The notes beneath the pieces are model-generated. The model was not told the DNA's origin. It did not search any database and saw only the letters and a program-made list of their open reading frames with translations. This document shows positions 44,064 to 53,971 of a stretch of DNA of 64,000 nucleotides, in pieces; the stretch's first letter is position 1; each line of letters starts with the position of its first letter. The position numbers were made by a program, and so were the translations under genes. Source of the DNA: Seonamhaeicola maritimus (GTDB lineage Bacteria; Bacteroidota; Bacteroidia; Flavobacteriales; Flavobacteriaceae); contig NZ_VRKQ01000010.1 of NCBI RefSeq assembly GCF_008056315.1, positions 248,001 to 312,000 on the forward strand, given 5' to 3'.

Positions 44064-44393
44064 TTAACTCTCTGGAGCCAACTCTAATTCTAGACCTTCC
44101 ATTTCTGGAGTGACTTGAATTTGGCAACCCAAACGCGAATTAACTTGAACATCAAAAGCTTCTGATAACATAGCTTCTTCGTCATCACTCATTGGGGGCA
44201 ACTCATTATCACTGTTTATATAACATTGGCAGGAGGCGCACATAGCCATACCACCGCATACACCAATGGTGCCTTCGGGAGCTAATTCGTATGAACGAAC
44301 CACTTCCATTAAATTCATAGCCATATCTGTTGGGGCTTGAATTTCATGTTTTGTACCTTCTCTATCTGTTATTTTTAATGTTACGTCAACCAT
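44064..44393 (-). CDS. 2Fe-2S ferredoxin, adrenodoxin type
   Basis: A 109-residue ferredoxin with the ligand set Cys46, Cys52, Cys55 and Cys90 (CGGMAMCASC and SRLGC), the adrenodoxin/putidaredoxin pattern used in ISC-type FeS assembly or in monooxygenase systems. The acidic helix SDDEEAMLSEAFDV is typical. It has its own promoter. It lies close to the nuo operon but is separated by 190 bp, so it is not a complex I subunit by position. Confidence 0.92.
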   Translation of the reverse strand: MVDVTLKITDREGTKHEIQAPTDMAMNLMEVVRSYELAPEGTIGVCGGMAMCASCQCYINSDNELPPMSDDEEAMLSEAFDVQVNSRLGCQIQVTPEMEGLELELAPES

Positions 44394-44434
44394 GACAATA
44401 CCTGAATTTTTAGTGTTTAAATAGATTGAGCCGC

Positions 44435-44466
44435 CAAAAATAAACCTATTTACACTAAAATTTCAA
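44435..44466 (-). promoter_or_regulatory. Promoter of the 2Fe-2S ferredoxin gene
   Basis: Minus-strand -33 TTG (44464-44466) and -7 TATTTTTG (44435-44442) with 21 bp between, 41 bp before the ferredoxin ATG. Confidence 0.7.
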
Positions 44467-44586
44467 ATCTTTAATCAATTATTTCTATCGATTTAATAGG
44501 ATTTAACTATAACATAGCATAACTACCTAAAACAGGGTAGTTTACAAAACAAAAAAAATGTGAAAAATCTGGGTGAATTTTACCCT

Positions 44587-44919
44587 TTAGAAATTGCTTC
44601 CGTTATTCCAATACTGAGGTTTGGTGTCTTCGGTTTCTTGGTTCCAATAACCTTGGGTTACCTTTTGCCCATTGAACGTTTCTAGCTTGCGTTGAAAAAT
44701 CCAAATGGTTGGATTAAACACCATATCTGTAACCCCGATAGTATACAATTGCTGGTCTTCTTCTTTTTTTCTTCGGTCTTCTTGAACAAGTACTTCAAAC
44801 CCATTGAATTCCAAAAGCTTTTTTAGAAAGTCTCTTCTATCAGCGCTTACCCCCTTTTCAACAAAGGTTACTCTGGTATCTTCAATACTCCCGAACATAT
44901 GTTTTCCTGCTAATGCCAT
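44587..44919 (-). CDS. Small hypothetical protein at the end of the nuo operon
   Basis: A 110-residue cytoplasmic protein that begins 6 bp after nuoN, so it should be co-transcribed with complex I. It has no Cys, so it is not a NuoE-like FeS subunit. Residues 1-40 (SIEDTRVTFVEKGVSADRRDFLKKLLEFNG) are helical, followed by an acidic stretch and a Trp/Tyr/Asn-rich end. I do not recognise a family. A complex I assembly or accessory role follows only from position. Confidence 0.7.
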   Translation of the reverse strand: MALAGKHMFGSIEDTRVTFVEKGVSADRRDFLKKLLEFNGFEVLVQEDRRKKEEDQQLYTIGVTDMVFNPTIWIFQRKLETFNGQKVTQGYWNQETEDTKPQYWNNGSNF

Positions 44920-44925
44920 AATCTC

Positions 44926-46353
44926 TTAAAAAACACTTTTACTTAATTCATGAATATAATCGTATAACGGACTATACAAACCAATTACTAAAATACCAAC
45001 AGCGGTAATTAGTAATCCTAATTTCATATATATTTTACTTTTAAAATAGGGAATGGCGTTGTCACTTTTTCTTAAAAACATAGCCCTTATAACTAGTAAA
45101 TAATAGTATAATGAGATGGTTACATTTACTACTGCCAAAAACACTAATAGATAATACCCTTTACTTGCAGCGGCGGTAAATAAGAAGAACTTTCCGAAAA
45201 AACCTGCTACTGGTGGAATACCTGCCAAAGAGAATAAAGCCAGCATCATTACCAAACTTAAGTTGGGGTTGGTTCTATACAAACCTTCATAGTCACTCAT
45301 ATTTTCTTTCCCCGTTTTAAGCGAAATAGCTTGTACCACACCAAATGCTGCTAAATTTGAGAATATATAAATCAACACAAAATAAACCACGGTTGTAGTA
45401 CCTAATTGATTGCCTGTTATTAAACCTAAGAGAATAAAACCTGCTTGCGCAATAGATGAAAATGCCAAAAAGCGTTTCATGTTTTGCTGCCTTAAAGCAA
45501 ACAGGTTACCAATAAACATTGTAATTATGGCAACGCCATAGAGTATGTTTTCCCAAATATGCATTAATGGTTTTAGAACCGTAAACAGTAAAATCATTAA
45601 TATGAATACCGCAGCTCCTTTAGAAATTACTGATAGGTATGACGCTATACTTATTGGCGCGCCTTCATAAACATCGGCTGTCCAGAAATGGAAAGGCACT
45701 AGAGATATTTTAAATCCTAATCCTGCAAAGAACAACACAAAACCTAAAATGGTAAGATTGCTTGCGGTTATTGCCTCTGAAATTTCTGCAAAATAAATAG
45801 ATCCGGTTGTTGCATAAAGCATGGAGATACCAAATAATGATACTCCCGAAGCCAATGCTGCAGAAAGTATTAATTTGATACCTGATTCACTAGATATTCT
45901 TTTGGTGACCTCAAAGGCTGCCAAAGCCGCAACCGGTAATGTAGATAATTCAAGCCCTAAATAAAACATAAGGAAATCACCTGCAGAAATCATGAAATAC
46001 ATTCCTAACAACGATGAAAAAAGGAGAATGAAAAATTCTGTTCCTCGTTGCTGTTGAATAATCTTTTCTTCTAACCAGTCACCAGATTGTAAAAGCAATA
46101 TTAAAACACCAATGTTCAATACATTCTTAAAAAAATGAATGAGTTCGTTTGTTTGAAACATCCCTCCGAAAAGACTTCCATAATCGATTTTAAAGAACCC
46201 AACAATGGTATGTATACCAAATAAGAAAATAGCCAAATGAACTACACTACTCTTTTTAGCATTGGATATAGACACTTCGGCAACCACTAACAATAAGATT
46301 ACTGCTAAAAGTATTATTTCATGTCTCATCAATAAAAAACTACTAAAATCCAT
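44926..46353 (-). CDS. nuoN: NADH-quinone oxidoreductase subunit N
   Basis: A 475-residue antiporter-like complex I subunit with about 14 spans, the conserved Glu in the fifth helix region (LGLELSTLP), a Lys in GLGFKISLVPFHFWTADVYEGAP and Lys in PVAGFFGKFFLF. Last membrane subunit of the operon. Proton pumping in the membrane arm. Confidence 0.95.
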   Translation of the reverse strand: MDFSSFLLMRHEIILLAVILLLVVAEVSISNAKKSSVVHLAIFLFGIHTIVGFFKIDYGSLFGGMFQTNELIHFFKNVLNIGVLILLLQSGDWLEEKIIQQQRGTEFFILLFSSLLGMYFMISAGDFLMFYLGLELSTLPVAALAAFEVTKRISSESGIKLILSAALASGVSLFGISMLYATTGSIYFAEISEAITASNLTILGFVLFFAGLGFKISLVPFHFWTADVYEGAPISIASYLSVISKGAAVFILMILLFTVLKPLMHIWENILYGVAIITMFIGNLFALRQQNMKRFLAFSSIAQAGFILLGLITGNQLGTTTVVYFVLIYIFSNLAAFGVVQAISLKTGKENMSDYEGLYRTNPNLSLVMMLALFSLAGIPPVAGFFGKFFLFTAAASKGYYLLVFLAVVNVTISLYYYLLVIRAMFLRKSDNAIPYFKSKIYMKLGLLITAVGILVIGLYSPLYDYIHELSKSVF

Positions 46354-46372
46354 TATCAGTTCTTTTTAACTT

Positions 46373-47860
46373 TTATAATAATCCTTTAATAAAAGGATCT
46401 AAACTCTCTAATATCATATCACTCAACCAAAGTGGTGCAACACCAATACCTACTATTGGAATTAATAATAAAAGAATACCAAATCTCTCATACCACGTTA
46501 CTTTCTCCAACTTCAAATAAGCATCATTTTTAATTGGGCCCATGAGCATGATACCAACTACTCTTAATATATAAACTGCTGTAATTACAATGACTGATAT
46601 AGACAGAATGGTTGCTACTCTCATAAACGTATCCTCTTGTTGAAATGCCCCAACAAAAATGTTCATTTCTGCTACAAATCCGCTAAATCCGGGCAAACCT
46701 AAAGATGCTAAACCTGCTATAACATATATCACCGATATAAACGGAATCACCTTTAACAAGCCTCCTAATTTTCCAATATCTCTGGTGTGGGTTCTGCCAT
46801 AAATCATCCCAATTAATGCAAAGAAAAGGGCTGTCATAAATCCATGAGAAAGCGACTGTAAAATGGCACCGTTCCATGCTGTTTTATTCAACATTAATAG
46901 CGCAAATAACACCAGCCCTAAATGACTCACTGATGAGTAGGCGTTAATATATTTTAAATCTGTTTGCCTAATGGCACTTAATGCCCCATAAACAACACCT
47001 ATAACGGATAGAATGATAAATACCCAAGACCAATCAATAGCTCCAAGTGGTAACAGATACATAGCTACTCTAAACACGCCGTATCCACCTAATTTCATAA
47101 GTACACCAGCATGTAACATAGAAACCGCAGTTGGTGCTGATGCATGACCATCTGGTGACCAAGTATGGAATGGGAATAAAGCCCCAATAACTGCAAACCC
47201 AATAAAGGTTAATGGGAAGAATAATTTTTGAGCTTCAAACGGGATATTAACCTGTGCAATTTCTAAAATATTAAAGGTTAATGCGCCTCCATCGGCATCA
47301 GAGTTAAAGTAGATTCCTAATATTCCAACTAACAAAACTGCTGATGCTCCCATAAGCATCAAAGTCAATTTCATTGCTGAATATTCCTTTGGTCCAGATC
47401 CCCAAATTCCTATTAATAAATACATAGGAATTACCGCTATTTCGAAGAATACGAACATGGTAAATAAATCGATAGAGATAAAAAAACCATATACACCAAC
47501 GGACAATACAATGAGCGATATAAAAAATTCTTTAGGTAAGTGGTACATCTTCCAAGAGATGAAAACCCCGGCAAGCACAACTATAGTCGTTAAAAGCAAT
47601 AATGCTACTGATATACCGTCTACCCCAATGTTATAATGAATATTAAACTGTTCAAACCAAACCACATCTTTGGTAAAAACCATGATGCTATCGTTAACAG
47701 CACGTTCTTTAAAATAGGCAAACACAAGATTGACAGCCATCACAAGCTGAACCGCACTTCCTATCATAGAAACCACACGTGCTTGTTTTAAGTTTTTAGT
47801 AAAAACTAAAACTAGAATGGTAATTATAGGAACAATTATAAAAAGTGATAAAATATCCAT
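46373..47860 (-). CDS. nuoM: NADH-quinone oxidoreductase subunit M
   Basis: A 495-residue antiporter-like subunit of the membrane arm with the conserved FFEIAVIPMYLLIGIWG Glu, LFPFHTWSPDGHASAPTAVSMLHAGVLMKLG and the FSGFVAEMNIF pattern. Start 20 bp upstream of nuoN. Confidence 0.95.
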   Translation of the reverse strand: MDILSLFIIVPIITILVLVFTKNLKQARVVSMIGSAVQLVMAVNLVFAYFKERAVNDSIMVFTKDVVWFEQFNIHYNIGVDGISVALLLLTTIVVLAGVFISWKMYHLPKEFFISLIVLSVGVYGFFISIDLFTMFVFFEIAVIPMYLLIGIWGSGPKEYSAMKLTLMLMGASAVLLVGILGIYFNSDADGGALTFNILEIAQVNIPFEAQKLFFPLTFIGFAVIGALFPFHTWSPDGHASAPTAVSMLHAGVLMKLGGYGVFRVAMYLLPLGAIDWSWVFIILSVIGVVYGALSAIRQTDLKYINAYSSVSHLGLVLFALLMLNKTAWNGAILQSLSHGFMTALFFALIGMIYGRTHTRDIGKLGGLLKVIPFISVIYVIAGLASLGLPGFSGFVAEMNIFVGAFQQEDTFMRVATILSISVIVITAVYILRVVGIMLMGPIKNDAYLKLEKVTWYERFGILLLLIPIVGIGVAPLWLSDMILESLDPFIKGLL

Positions 47861-47869
47861 ATTACTTGT

Positions 47870-49789
47870 TTAGTTTGTCCATAAATAAATAAACACTAGT
47901 GCTACTACAACCACACCTGCTACAAAGGCAAAAGCATAATCTTGTACTTTACCAGATTGTATGCCCTTTATCTTTTTAGAAATGACAACTGTTTTATTTC
48001 CGATGCCTTCCATAGTGCCATCAACAATTTGTTTATCGAACTTAGCTATGGGTGCAGATACCCTTTTAAAAATGATTTTTTTAGTGACGAACATGTAAAT
48101 CTCATCGAAATAAAATTTATCACAAGCCCATTTATAAAGTGGTCCGAAAGCATTTGCATACTTATCTGATAAACTATTTTCCTTTTTATAGAATACCCAA
48201 GCCAACACAATTCCAATGATTCCAACGCCTGTTGCTATAGCAGCTAACGGATAATTTAAATGAGCTTCAAAACCTGCTTTATCGGCTGTTACAAACTCAC
48301 TAAATGGGATTAATCCGCCCACAATACTCAATACCGCTAACACCAATAAAGGAAAGGTCATGGATAATGGAGATTCTTTAGGCTTATGTTCATAGGCTGT
48401 GTCTTTCCCCCAGAAAATACCGAAGTAAAGCCTAAACATATAGAACGCCGTTAATCCAGCAACAAATACCCCAACATAATAGATGAGTTTATTATGTTCA
48501 AAAGCGGCCACCAAAATTTCATCCTTACTCCAGAATCCAGCCAAAGGTGGTACACCGGCAATTGCTAAAGCAGCAATTAAAAAGGTAATATTTGTAATAG
48601 GCATATACTTACGTAAACCACCCATATCTTTTAAATAATTACTGTGAACAGCATGAATAACGGATCCTGCTCCTAGAAATAGAAGTGCCTTAAACATGGC
48701 GTGTGTAAACAAATGGAACATGGATGCCATATAACCAACACCATCATGTCCTTCATAACCAGAAACACCTAAAGCTAACATCATATACCCTAATTGAGAC
48801 ATGGTTGAAAAGGCTAAAACACGTTTTATATCGGTTTGAGTTATGGCTATAATAGCAGCAAATAATGCTGAAAATGCACCAACATAAGCTACAATATTTA
48901 GAGCGAAACCATCCTCAACGAAATAAAACATTGGGAATAATCGAGCTACTAAAAATACACCTGCCACTACCATGGTTGCCGCATGAATTAATGCTGAAAC
49001 TGGTGTTGGACCTTCCATAGCGTCCGGTAACCAAATATGTAAAGGAAACATGGCTGACTTTCCAGCGCCGCCAATAAAAATGAATATCAACGCCCATGTA
49101 ATTACTGAAAGCCCCATAAACGAAGTTGCTGCCCAATTCATTATAGCACTACCTTCTGGATTGTTCAAGGTTTCAAAATCGAACGTTCCTGTATAGTAGC
49201 CTATAATCATGATTCCAATTAAGAAACCAAAATCTGCAAATCGGGTTACTATAAAAGCTTTTTTGGCAGCTGCAATAGCCGATGTTTTTGTATAATAATA
49301 TCCGATAAGTAAATAAGAAGACACCCCTACCAATTCCCAGAAAATATAAATCTGGAATAGGTTAGTTGCTAAAACCAAACCATACATTGAAAAGGTGAAA
49401 AGCCCTAGGAATGCAAAGAATTTGGTATAGCCTTCATCGCCTTTCATATAGCCTCTACTGTAAATATGTACCATTAGAGATACTACAGAAACCACCACTA
49501 ACATCATAACTGAAATTGGGTCGATTAAGATTCCCATATCTATATGTAGCGTATCTGTGAAATTCATCCAAACAGACTTTTCTGTAAATGTTTGATATAC
49601 GCCATATACTTTCCCACTAACAAAAAAGTACTGATACGCAGCATAAAAAGAAAGCATTGCAGAAGCTAATAACCCAAAAACCCCAACATAACCAGAAACA
49701 GCAGGTTTGATTCTCTTGTGAAAAATTCCTAATAGCAAGAACACTAGAAAAGGAATAATCGGGATTAATATGATGTAATCAATGCTCAT
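47870..49789 (-). CDS. nuoL: NADH-quinone oxidoreductase subunit L
   Basis: The 639-residue largest antiporter-like subunit, with the long C-terminal lateral helix region. Signature AGKSAMFPLHIWLPDAMEGPTPVSALIHAATMVVAGVFL and the IFWELVGVSSYLLIGYYYTK segment are present. Spaced 10 bp from nuoM. Normal length. Confidence 0.95.
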   Translation of the reverse strand: MSIDYIILIPIIPFLVFLLLGIFHKRIKPAVSGYVGVFGLLASAMLSFYAAYQYFFVSGKVYGVYQTFTEKSVWMNFTDTLHIDMGILIDPISVMMLVVVSVVSLMVHIYSRGYMKGDEGYTKFFAFLGLFTFSMYGLVLATNLFQIYIFWELVGVSSYLLIGYYYTKTSAIAAAKKAFIVTRFADFGFLIGIMIIGYYTGTFDFETLNNPEGSAIMNWAATSFMGLSVITWALIFIFIGGAGKSAMFPLHIWLPDAMEGPTPVSALIHAATMVVAGVFLVARLFPMFYFVEDGFALNIVAYVGAFSALFAAIIAITQTDIKRVLAFSTMSQLGYMMLALGVSGYEGHDGVGYMASMFHLFTHAMFKALLFLGAGSVIHAVHSNYLKDMGGLRKYMPITNITFLIAALAIAGVPPLAGFWSKDEILVAAFEHNKLIYYVGVFVAGLTAFYMFRLYFGIFWGKDTAYEHKPKESPLSMTFPLLVLAVLSIVGGLIPFSEFVTADKAGFEAHLNYPLAAIATGVGIIGIVLAWVFYKKENSLSDKYANAFGPLYKWACDKFYFDEIYMFVTKKIIFKRVSAPIAKFDKQIVDGTMEGIGNKTVVISKKIKGIQSGKVQDYAFAFVAGVVVVALVFIYLWTN

Positions 49790-49799
49790 GTTGTAAATA

Positions 49800-50123
49800 T
49801 TAATGTTTCATCATTTCAGTATCTTCAACTTCAACGGAACTAATTTGTCTGTATAGATTTATTATTATTGAAATAGCCAAGGCAGTTTCTGCTGCCGCTA
49901 CCGCTATTATAAAAATTGAGAAAAACACCCCTTGTAACATATCTGGGTACAGATATTTATTTATAACTACAAAATTCACTACGGATGCATTTAAAATCAA
50001 CTCTACAGAAATCAAAATAGAAATCAGATTTTTTCGAGTTAAAAATCCGTACACACCAATAAAAAATATGATGGTGGTTACAGTTAGTATTTCATATATA
50101 GTAATGCCTTCTATCATAATCAA
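49800..50123 (-). CDS. nuoK: NADH-quinone oxidoreductase subunit K
   Basis: A 107-residue three-helix subunit; ISVELILNASVVNF and AAAETALAISIIINLYR hold the conserved channel Glu residues. Overlaps nuoJ by 4 bp. Confidence 0.95.
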   Translation of the reverse strand: MIMIEGITIYEILTVTTIIFFIGVYGFLTRKNLISILISVELILNASVVNFVVINKYLYPDMLQGVFFSIFIIAVAAAETALAISIIINLYRQISSVEVEDTEMMKH

Positions 50124-50638
50124 TCTTCATTTTTGTTAGTCAGTTTCTTTCCTTTAGCAATAACAATAGCTCCAATCATTGCTGCCAATAAAACCACACT
50201 TATAACTTCAAAAGGAAGAATAAATCCACCCGCTTCGTAGCTCAACATTCTTGAACCAATATCTGCTGTGGTAGTGCTTATATTATTCTCAACAACATTA
50301 AATTCATGTGCGTATATATTTGTTAAAACAATTCCAGTCCCTACCAAACATGTAATGGCCGTAATTATTTGTTTTAAGGGTTTAGCAACTTCCAATTCTA
50401 GTTCAATATGATGCACTAAAAGCACGGAAAAAATCATTAAAACAATAATACCTCCGGCATAAACGGTAAGCTGAACAGCTGCCAAGAAATTATAATCTAT
50501 TAAAAAGAAAATGCCAGCAATTCCAACCAAAACAAATAGTAAGTAAATAACAGACCGAAGCATCTTTCGATTTCGGACCGCCGCAATTGCAAATACAATC
50601 ATTATAAGTGCAATTATGTAAAATATTATTCTTTCCAT
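50120..50638 (-). CDS. nuoJ: NADH-quinone oxidoreductase subunit J
   Basis: A 172-residue five-helix subunit: FAIAAVRNRKMLRSVIYLLFV, AAVQLTVYAGGIIVLMIFSVLL and a hydrophilic loop with VVENNIS before the last helix. Overlaps nuoK start by 4 bp. Confidence 0.95.
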   Translation of the reverse strand: MERIIFYIIALIMIVFAIAAVRNRKMLRSVIYLLFVLVGIAGIFFLIDYNFLAAVQLTVYAGGIIVLMIFSVLLVHHIELELEVAKPLKQIITAITCLVGTGIVLTNIYAHEFNVVENNISTTTADIGSRMLSYEAGGFILPFEVISVVLLAAMIGAIVIAKGKKLTNKNED

Positions 50639-50642
50639 AGAT

Positions 50643-51119
50643 TTAATCTTCTATCCCAGCTCTTACTTTAGATTCTGGTTCATTTAAAACTCTGGTTAAT
50701 GCTGTTCTATCGTATACTGAGTTCTCAAAATTCTGACCCCATTCAATGGCATCTGTTGGGCAAACATCAATACATAAACCACACATGGTACACATACTTA
50801 AATGGTAAACAAATTGGTCTATTTTCTTTTTCTTCTTGCCCGTTTCTTCATCTATACCTCTATCCCAAATAATTTCTATTGTTCCATTAGGGCATGCAAT
50901 TTCACATTTCTGGCAACCTGTACAAGCATGCTCATTATTTTCATCATGTGGCATAATCACTTCACCACGAAAACGATCGAACATTTTTAAGGTTTCTCTA
51001 TTATCAGGATATTGTTGCGTAATAGCTCCTTTTCTGGAATTCAAAAAGTACTTCCCAGTAATACTCATTCCTGTGAGAAGTGTTTTAATTCCATTGAATA
51101 TGTTAGAAAAATAGCCCAT
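50643..51119 (-). CDS. nuoI: NADH-quinone oxidoreductase subunit I
   Basis: About 158 residues from the internal ATG at 51119 (a start at 51152 would overlap nuoH by 28 bp). Two 4Fe-4S clusters (N6a and N6b): CTGCQKCEIACP and CTMCGLCIDVCP. It passes electrons toward NuoB N2. In this operon it is one of the only three cluster-bearing complex I subunits left, so ferredoxin may dock on this subunit. Confidence 0.94.
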   Translation of the reverse strand: MGYFSNIFNGIKTLLTGMSITGKYFLNSRKGAITQQYPDNRETLKMFDRFRGEVIMPHDENNEHACTGCQKCEIACPNGTIEIIWDRGIDEETGKKKKKIDQFVYHLSMCTMCGLCIDVCPTDAIEWGQNFENSVYDRTALTRVLNEPESKVRAGIED

Positions 51120-51124
51120 ACTCC

Positions 51125-52189
51125 TTATATCTGAATAATTAATTTTTGCCAAACAATAAATGCCATAATAACTATGTTTACTAAATTAATTGGCAGTAAA
51201 TATTTCCACTCAAGTGTTAATAATTGATCTACTCTTAACCTTGGGAACGTCCATCTAAACCACATCATTAAAAAGACCAAAACCAAGGTTTTAGCTAAGA
51301 ACCAGAAAACACCCAACCATGGAATAGACTCTGTAATTCCAAAAGGTGATAACCACGCTCCAAAAAATACGGTTGCAGCAATGGCTGCTATTAAGAACAT
51401 ATTTATAAATTCTGCCAAAAAGAAATAAGCAAACTTCATCCCTGAATACTCTGTATGGAAACCGGCTCCAAGTTCAGATTCAGCTTCAACCATATCAAAA
51501 GGTGCTCTATTAGTTTCTGCAGTTCCTGCAATCATGTAAATCATAAATGCAATAATAGCTGGAATATGCCCTTGAACTATTAACCAACCGCCTTTTTGCA
51601 CCTCAACAATTTCTGAAAGTTGTAATGACCCTGTTAACAGAATCATGGTTAAAAGAGACAATCCAACAGACAGCTCATAACTAATGGTTTGAACACCACT
51701 ACGCATAGCCCCAATTAAAGCGAATTTATTGTTACTTGCCCAACCTCCTAATAAAATACCAATAACACCTATTGATGAAATGGCTATTAAAAAGAAGATG
51801 CCAATATTGATATCAAAAGCTTGAAATTCTTTTGTGAAAGGCATGACTCCAAGAGCCATTAAAGCGGAAATAATAACAAAATAAGGTGCTAAATTGTATA
51901 GAAATTTATCAGCTCTATCCGTCCCTGTTAATTCCTTAGATACTAACTTTAAAGCATCGGCCATAGTTTGAAGTAAGCCTTGAAACCCTACTCTATTTGG
52001 GCCAATTCGTAATTGAAACCAAGCCGCTACCCTTCTCTCTATTAAAACGAGAAACAACCCTGCTATAGCAAATATCCCTAAATAAATCAGAGCAACAATT
52101 ATCATGGCAACATAACTAGCAGCAGACTCTGACATCATGCTTACAAGCCATTCTTGAATGTTATCGGTTATACTTAAAGGTATTCTCAT
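51125..52189 (-). CDS. nuoH: NADH-quinone oxidoreductase subunit H
   Basis: A 354-residue subunit with eight spans and the quinone-site loops RVAAWFQLRIGPNRVG, ETNRAPFDMVEAESELGAGFHTEYSG and FPRLRVDQLLTLEWKYLLP. Joins the Q site to the membrane arm. Confidence 0.96.
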   Translation of the reverse strand: MRIPLSITDNIQEWLVSMMSESAASYVAMIIVALIYLGIFAIAGLFLVLIERRVAAWFQLRIGPNRVGFQGLLQTMADALKLVSKELTGTDRADKFLYNLAPYFVIISALMALGVMPFTKEFQAFDINIGIFFLIAISSIGVIGILLGGWASNNKFALIGAMRSGVQTISYELSVGLSLLTMILLTGSLQLSEIVEVQKGGWLIVQGHIPAIIAFMIYMIAGTAETNRAPFDMVEAESELGAGFHTEYSGMKFAYFFLAEFINMFLIAAIAATVFFGAWLSPFGITESIPWLGVFWFLAKTLVLVFLMMWFRWTFPRLRVDQLLTLEWKYLLPINLVNIVIMAFIVWQKLIIQI

Positions 52190-52198
52190 TACTATATT

Positions 52199-53323
52199 TT
52201 ATCTATCTATATCTGGAATCACTAAATCTAAAGTGGCCATAGTGGCTACTAAATCCCCAATTTTTCCTCCCGTAGCCATATGACTTAAGGCTGATAAATT
52301 TGAAAAACCTGGTGATCTGAATTTTAATCTATATGGATTTTTTGTTCCTGTACTTATAACATAAACACCTAATTCTCCTCTGGCGGTTTCTACTTTTTGA
52401 TAGAATTCGCCCTTTGGTAATTTTATTACGGCATTTGTTTTTACTCTAAATTCTCCCTCTGGAATATTATCTATTAATTGCTCAATGATGGATAAAGATT
52501 CCCACATTTCCTGAATTCTCACACTATACCTTGCGAAGGTATCTCCTTCTGTTCGTAAAGCTTCGTTGAACGTAACCTTGTCTAGAGCACTGTACGGATG
52601 GTATTTTCTAACATCACAAGAAAAGCCAGAACCACGTCCTACAGGACCCGAAACACCAAATGAAATAGCATCTTCTTTTGTTAAGATTCCAACGCCTTTA
52701 GTTCGTTTCTGGAATATGACATTCCCAGTTAATAAGCGGTCATATTCAGGTATTTTTGTTTTGAAATGAGCAACAAAATCTTTTACACGTTTTACAAAAT
52801 TTTCATGAATATCCCACATCAATCCACCAGGGACATTGTAGTTCATGGTTAATCTAGCACCACAGGTTTCTTCAAAAATATCATTAATCATTTCACGGTC
52901 TCTAAACCCATAAAAATATGTGGTAAGTGCACCAACATCCATTCCCATAACGCCCCACCATAAGCAATGCGATGCTATTCTAGTAAGTTCTCCAATTATA
53001 GTTCTAATAACCTGAACGCGTTCTGGAATTTCCAGTTGCAAAGCATTTTCAACTGTTAAGCAAACGGCTTCATTATTAATATGTGAAGACAAATAATCCA
53101 TTCTATCTGTTAAATGAACTATTTGTTGGTAGCTGTCGCGTTCACACATTTTTTCTATGGAACGATGTATGTACCCTAAATCTGGTTCTACTTTTTTTAT
53201 AATTTCACCATCAATGGTTAATAAAAGTCGTAAAACCCCATGCGTTGCAGGATGCTGAGGCCCCATGTTAATGAAATATTCCTCAGACTTAAAATTATTA
53301 TTTATGGTAGTTGTTTCTTGCAT
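52199..53323 (-). CDS. nuoD: NADH-quinone oxidoreductase subunit D
   Basis: A 374-residue, [NiFe]-hydrogenase-like subunit: FINMGPQHPATHGVLRLLL holds the quinone-contact His, then RMDYLSSHINNEA and LVATMATLDLVIPDIDR at the end. NuoC and NuoD are separate genes here, unlike the fused CD of Bacteroides. Confidence 0.96.
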   Translation of the reverse strand: MQETTTINNNFKSEEYFINMGPQHPATHGVLRLLLTIDGEIIKKVEPDLGYIHRSIEKMCERDSYQQIVHLTDRMDYLSSHINNEAVCLTVENALQLEIPERVQVIRTIIGELTRIASHCLWWGVMGMDVGALTTYFYGFRDREMINDIFEETCGARLTMNYNVPGGLMWDIHENFVKRVKDFVAHFKTKIPEYDRLLTGNVIFQKRTKGVGILTKEDAISFGVSGPVGRGSGFSCDVRKYHPYSALDKVTFNEALRTEGDTFARYSVRIQEMWESLSIIEQLIDNIPEGEFRVKTNAVIKLPKGEFYQKVETARGELGVYVISTGTKNPYRLKFRSPGFSNLSALSHMATGGKIGDLVATMATLDLVIPDIDR

Positions 53324-53328
53324 ATATA

Positions 53329-53877
53329 TTATTTAACAACCATATTTATTTCATCTACATAATCCTTCCGAAGTGGAAAACCATCCCATTCATCGGTTAA
53401 AAACAGACGTTTTAAATTGGGGTGATTATTAAACTTTATACCGAAAAAATCAAACACTTCGCGTTCGTGAAAATCGGCGGTTCTCCAGATGTCACAAACC
53501 GAATCGAATGTTGGGTTTTCTCTGTCCTCAGTCTTTACTTTTACCACAATGCTATGACGATGTTTTGTTGATTCTAAATGATATACAATACCCAAGTCAG
53601 TACCCCAATCAACGCCACTTAAACAAAACAAATAATCGAAACTTGTTTCCGCAGTTGTTTTTAATTTGCTCATTAATTGATGTAAATTTTCTGGCTTAAC
53701 TAAAACGTTTAAAAACTGAGACCCTTCTTCAGTAAATTCTAAAAGACTCGGATTTATAGGCTCTTTAGCTTCAATAGCGTCTTCTCCTTCAGTAACCTCA
53801 ACTGGTTCTGAAGCAACACTAGCTTCTGGATTTGGAAACCAACTGCCTAATAATTCTTGTAATGTTTCGTTAGTCAT
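53329..53877 (-). CDS. nuoC: NADH-quinone oxidoreductase subunit C
   Basis: A 182-residue NuoC with the family motif WRTADFHEREVFDFFGIKF and the HPNLKRLFLTDEWDGFPLRKDY end. Residues 15-55 are an acidic, low-complexity insert (many Glu), probably flexible. Spaced 5 bp before nuoD. Confidence 0.95.
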   Translation of the reverse strand: MTNETLQELLGSWFPNPEASVASEPVEVTEGEDAIEAKEPINPSLLEFTEEGSQFLNVLVKPENLHQLMSKLKTTAETSFDYLFCLSGVDWGTDLGIVYHLESTKHRHSIVVKVKTEDRENPTFDSVCDIWRTADFHEREVFDFFGIKFNNHPNLKRLFLTDEWDGFPLRKDYVDEINMVVK

Positions 53878-53883
53878 AATTTA

Positions 53884-53971
53884 CTCGATAATCGAGATTA
53901 AGTATTCCGAAGCTTGCCTCGAAATTTTTATTCTTTTTCTTTTCAACTACCTTGTGAGTTTACTACAAGGT
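53884..53971 (-). repeat. Three-hairpin segment between nuoB and nuoC
   Basis: The 97-bp nuoB-nuoC gap (others in the operon are 4-20 bp) holds, left to right, CTCGA-TAA-TCGAG (53884-53896), TTCCGAAGC / GCCTCGAAA (53905-53924) and ACCTTGT / ACAAGGT (53949-53971). No T run follows in the transcribed direction. Looks like an inserted intergenic repeat unit or an mRNA processing site. Confidence 0.6.

Noticed and set aside
44521-44585. Short inverted repeats (CTACC/GGTAG and GGGT/ACCC) behind the nuo operon as its terminator
   Set aside because: Arms are only 4-5 bp and the T runs are displaced; too weak to call.
44587-44919. Small nuoN-linked protein as a NuoE replacement
   Set aside because: It lacks every Cys needed for a [2Fe-2S] cluster and has no thioredoxin-like fold signature.
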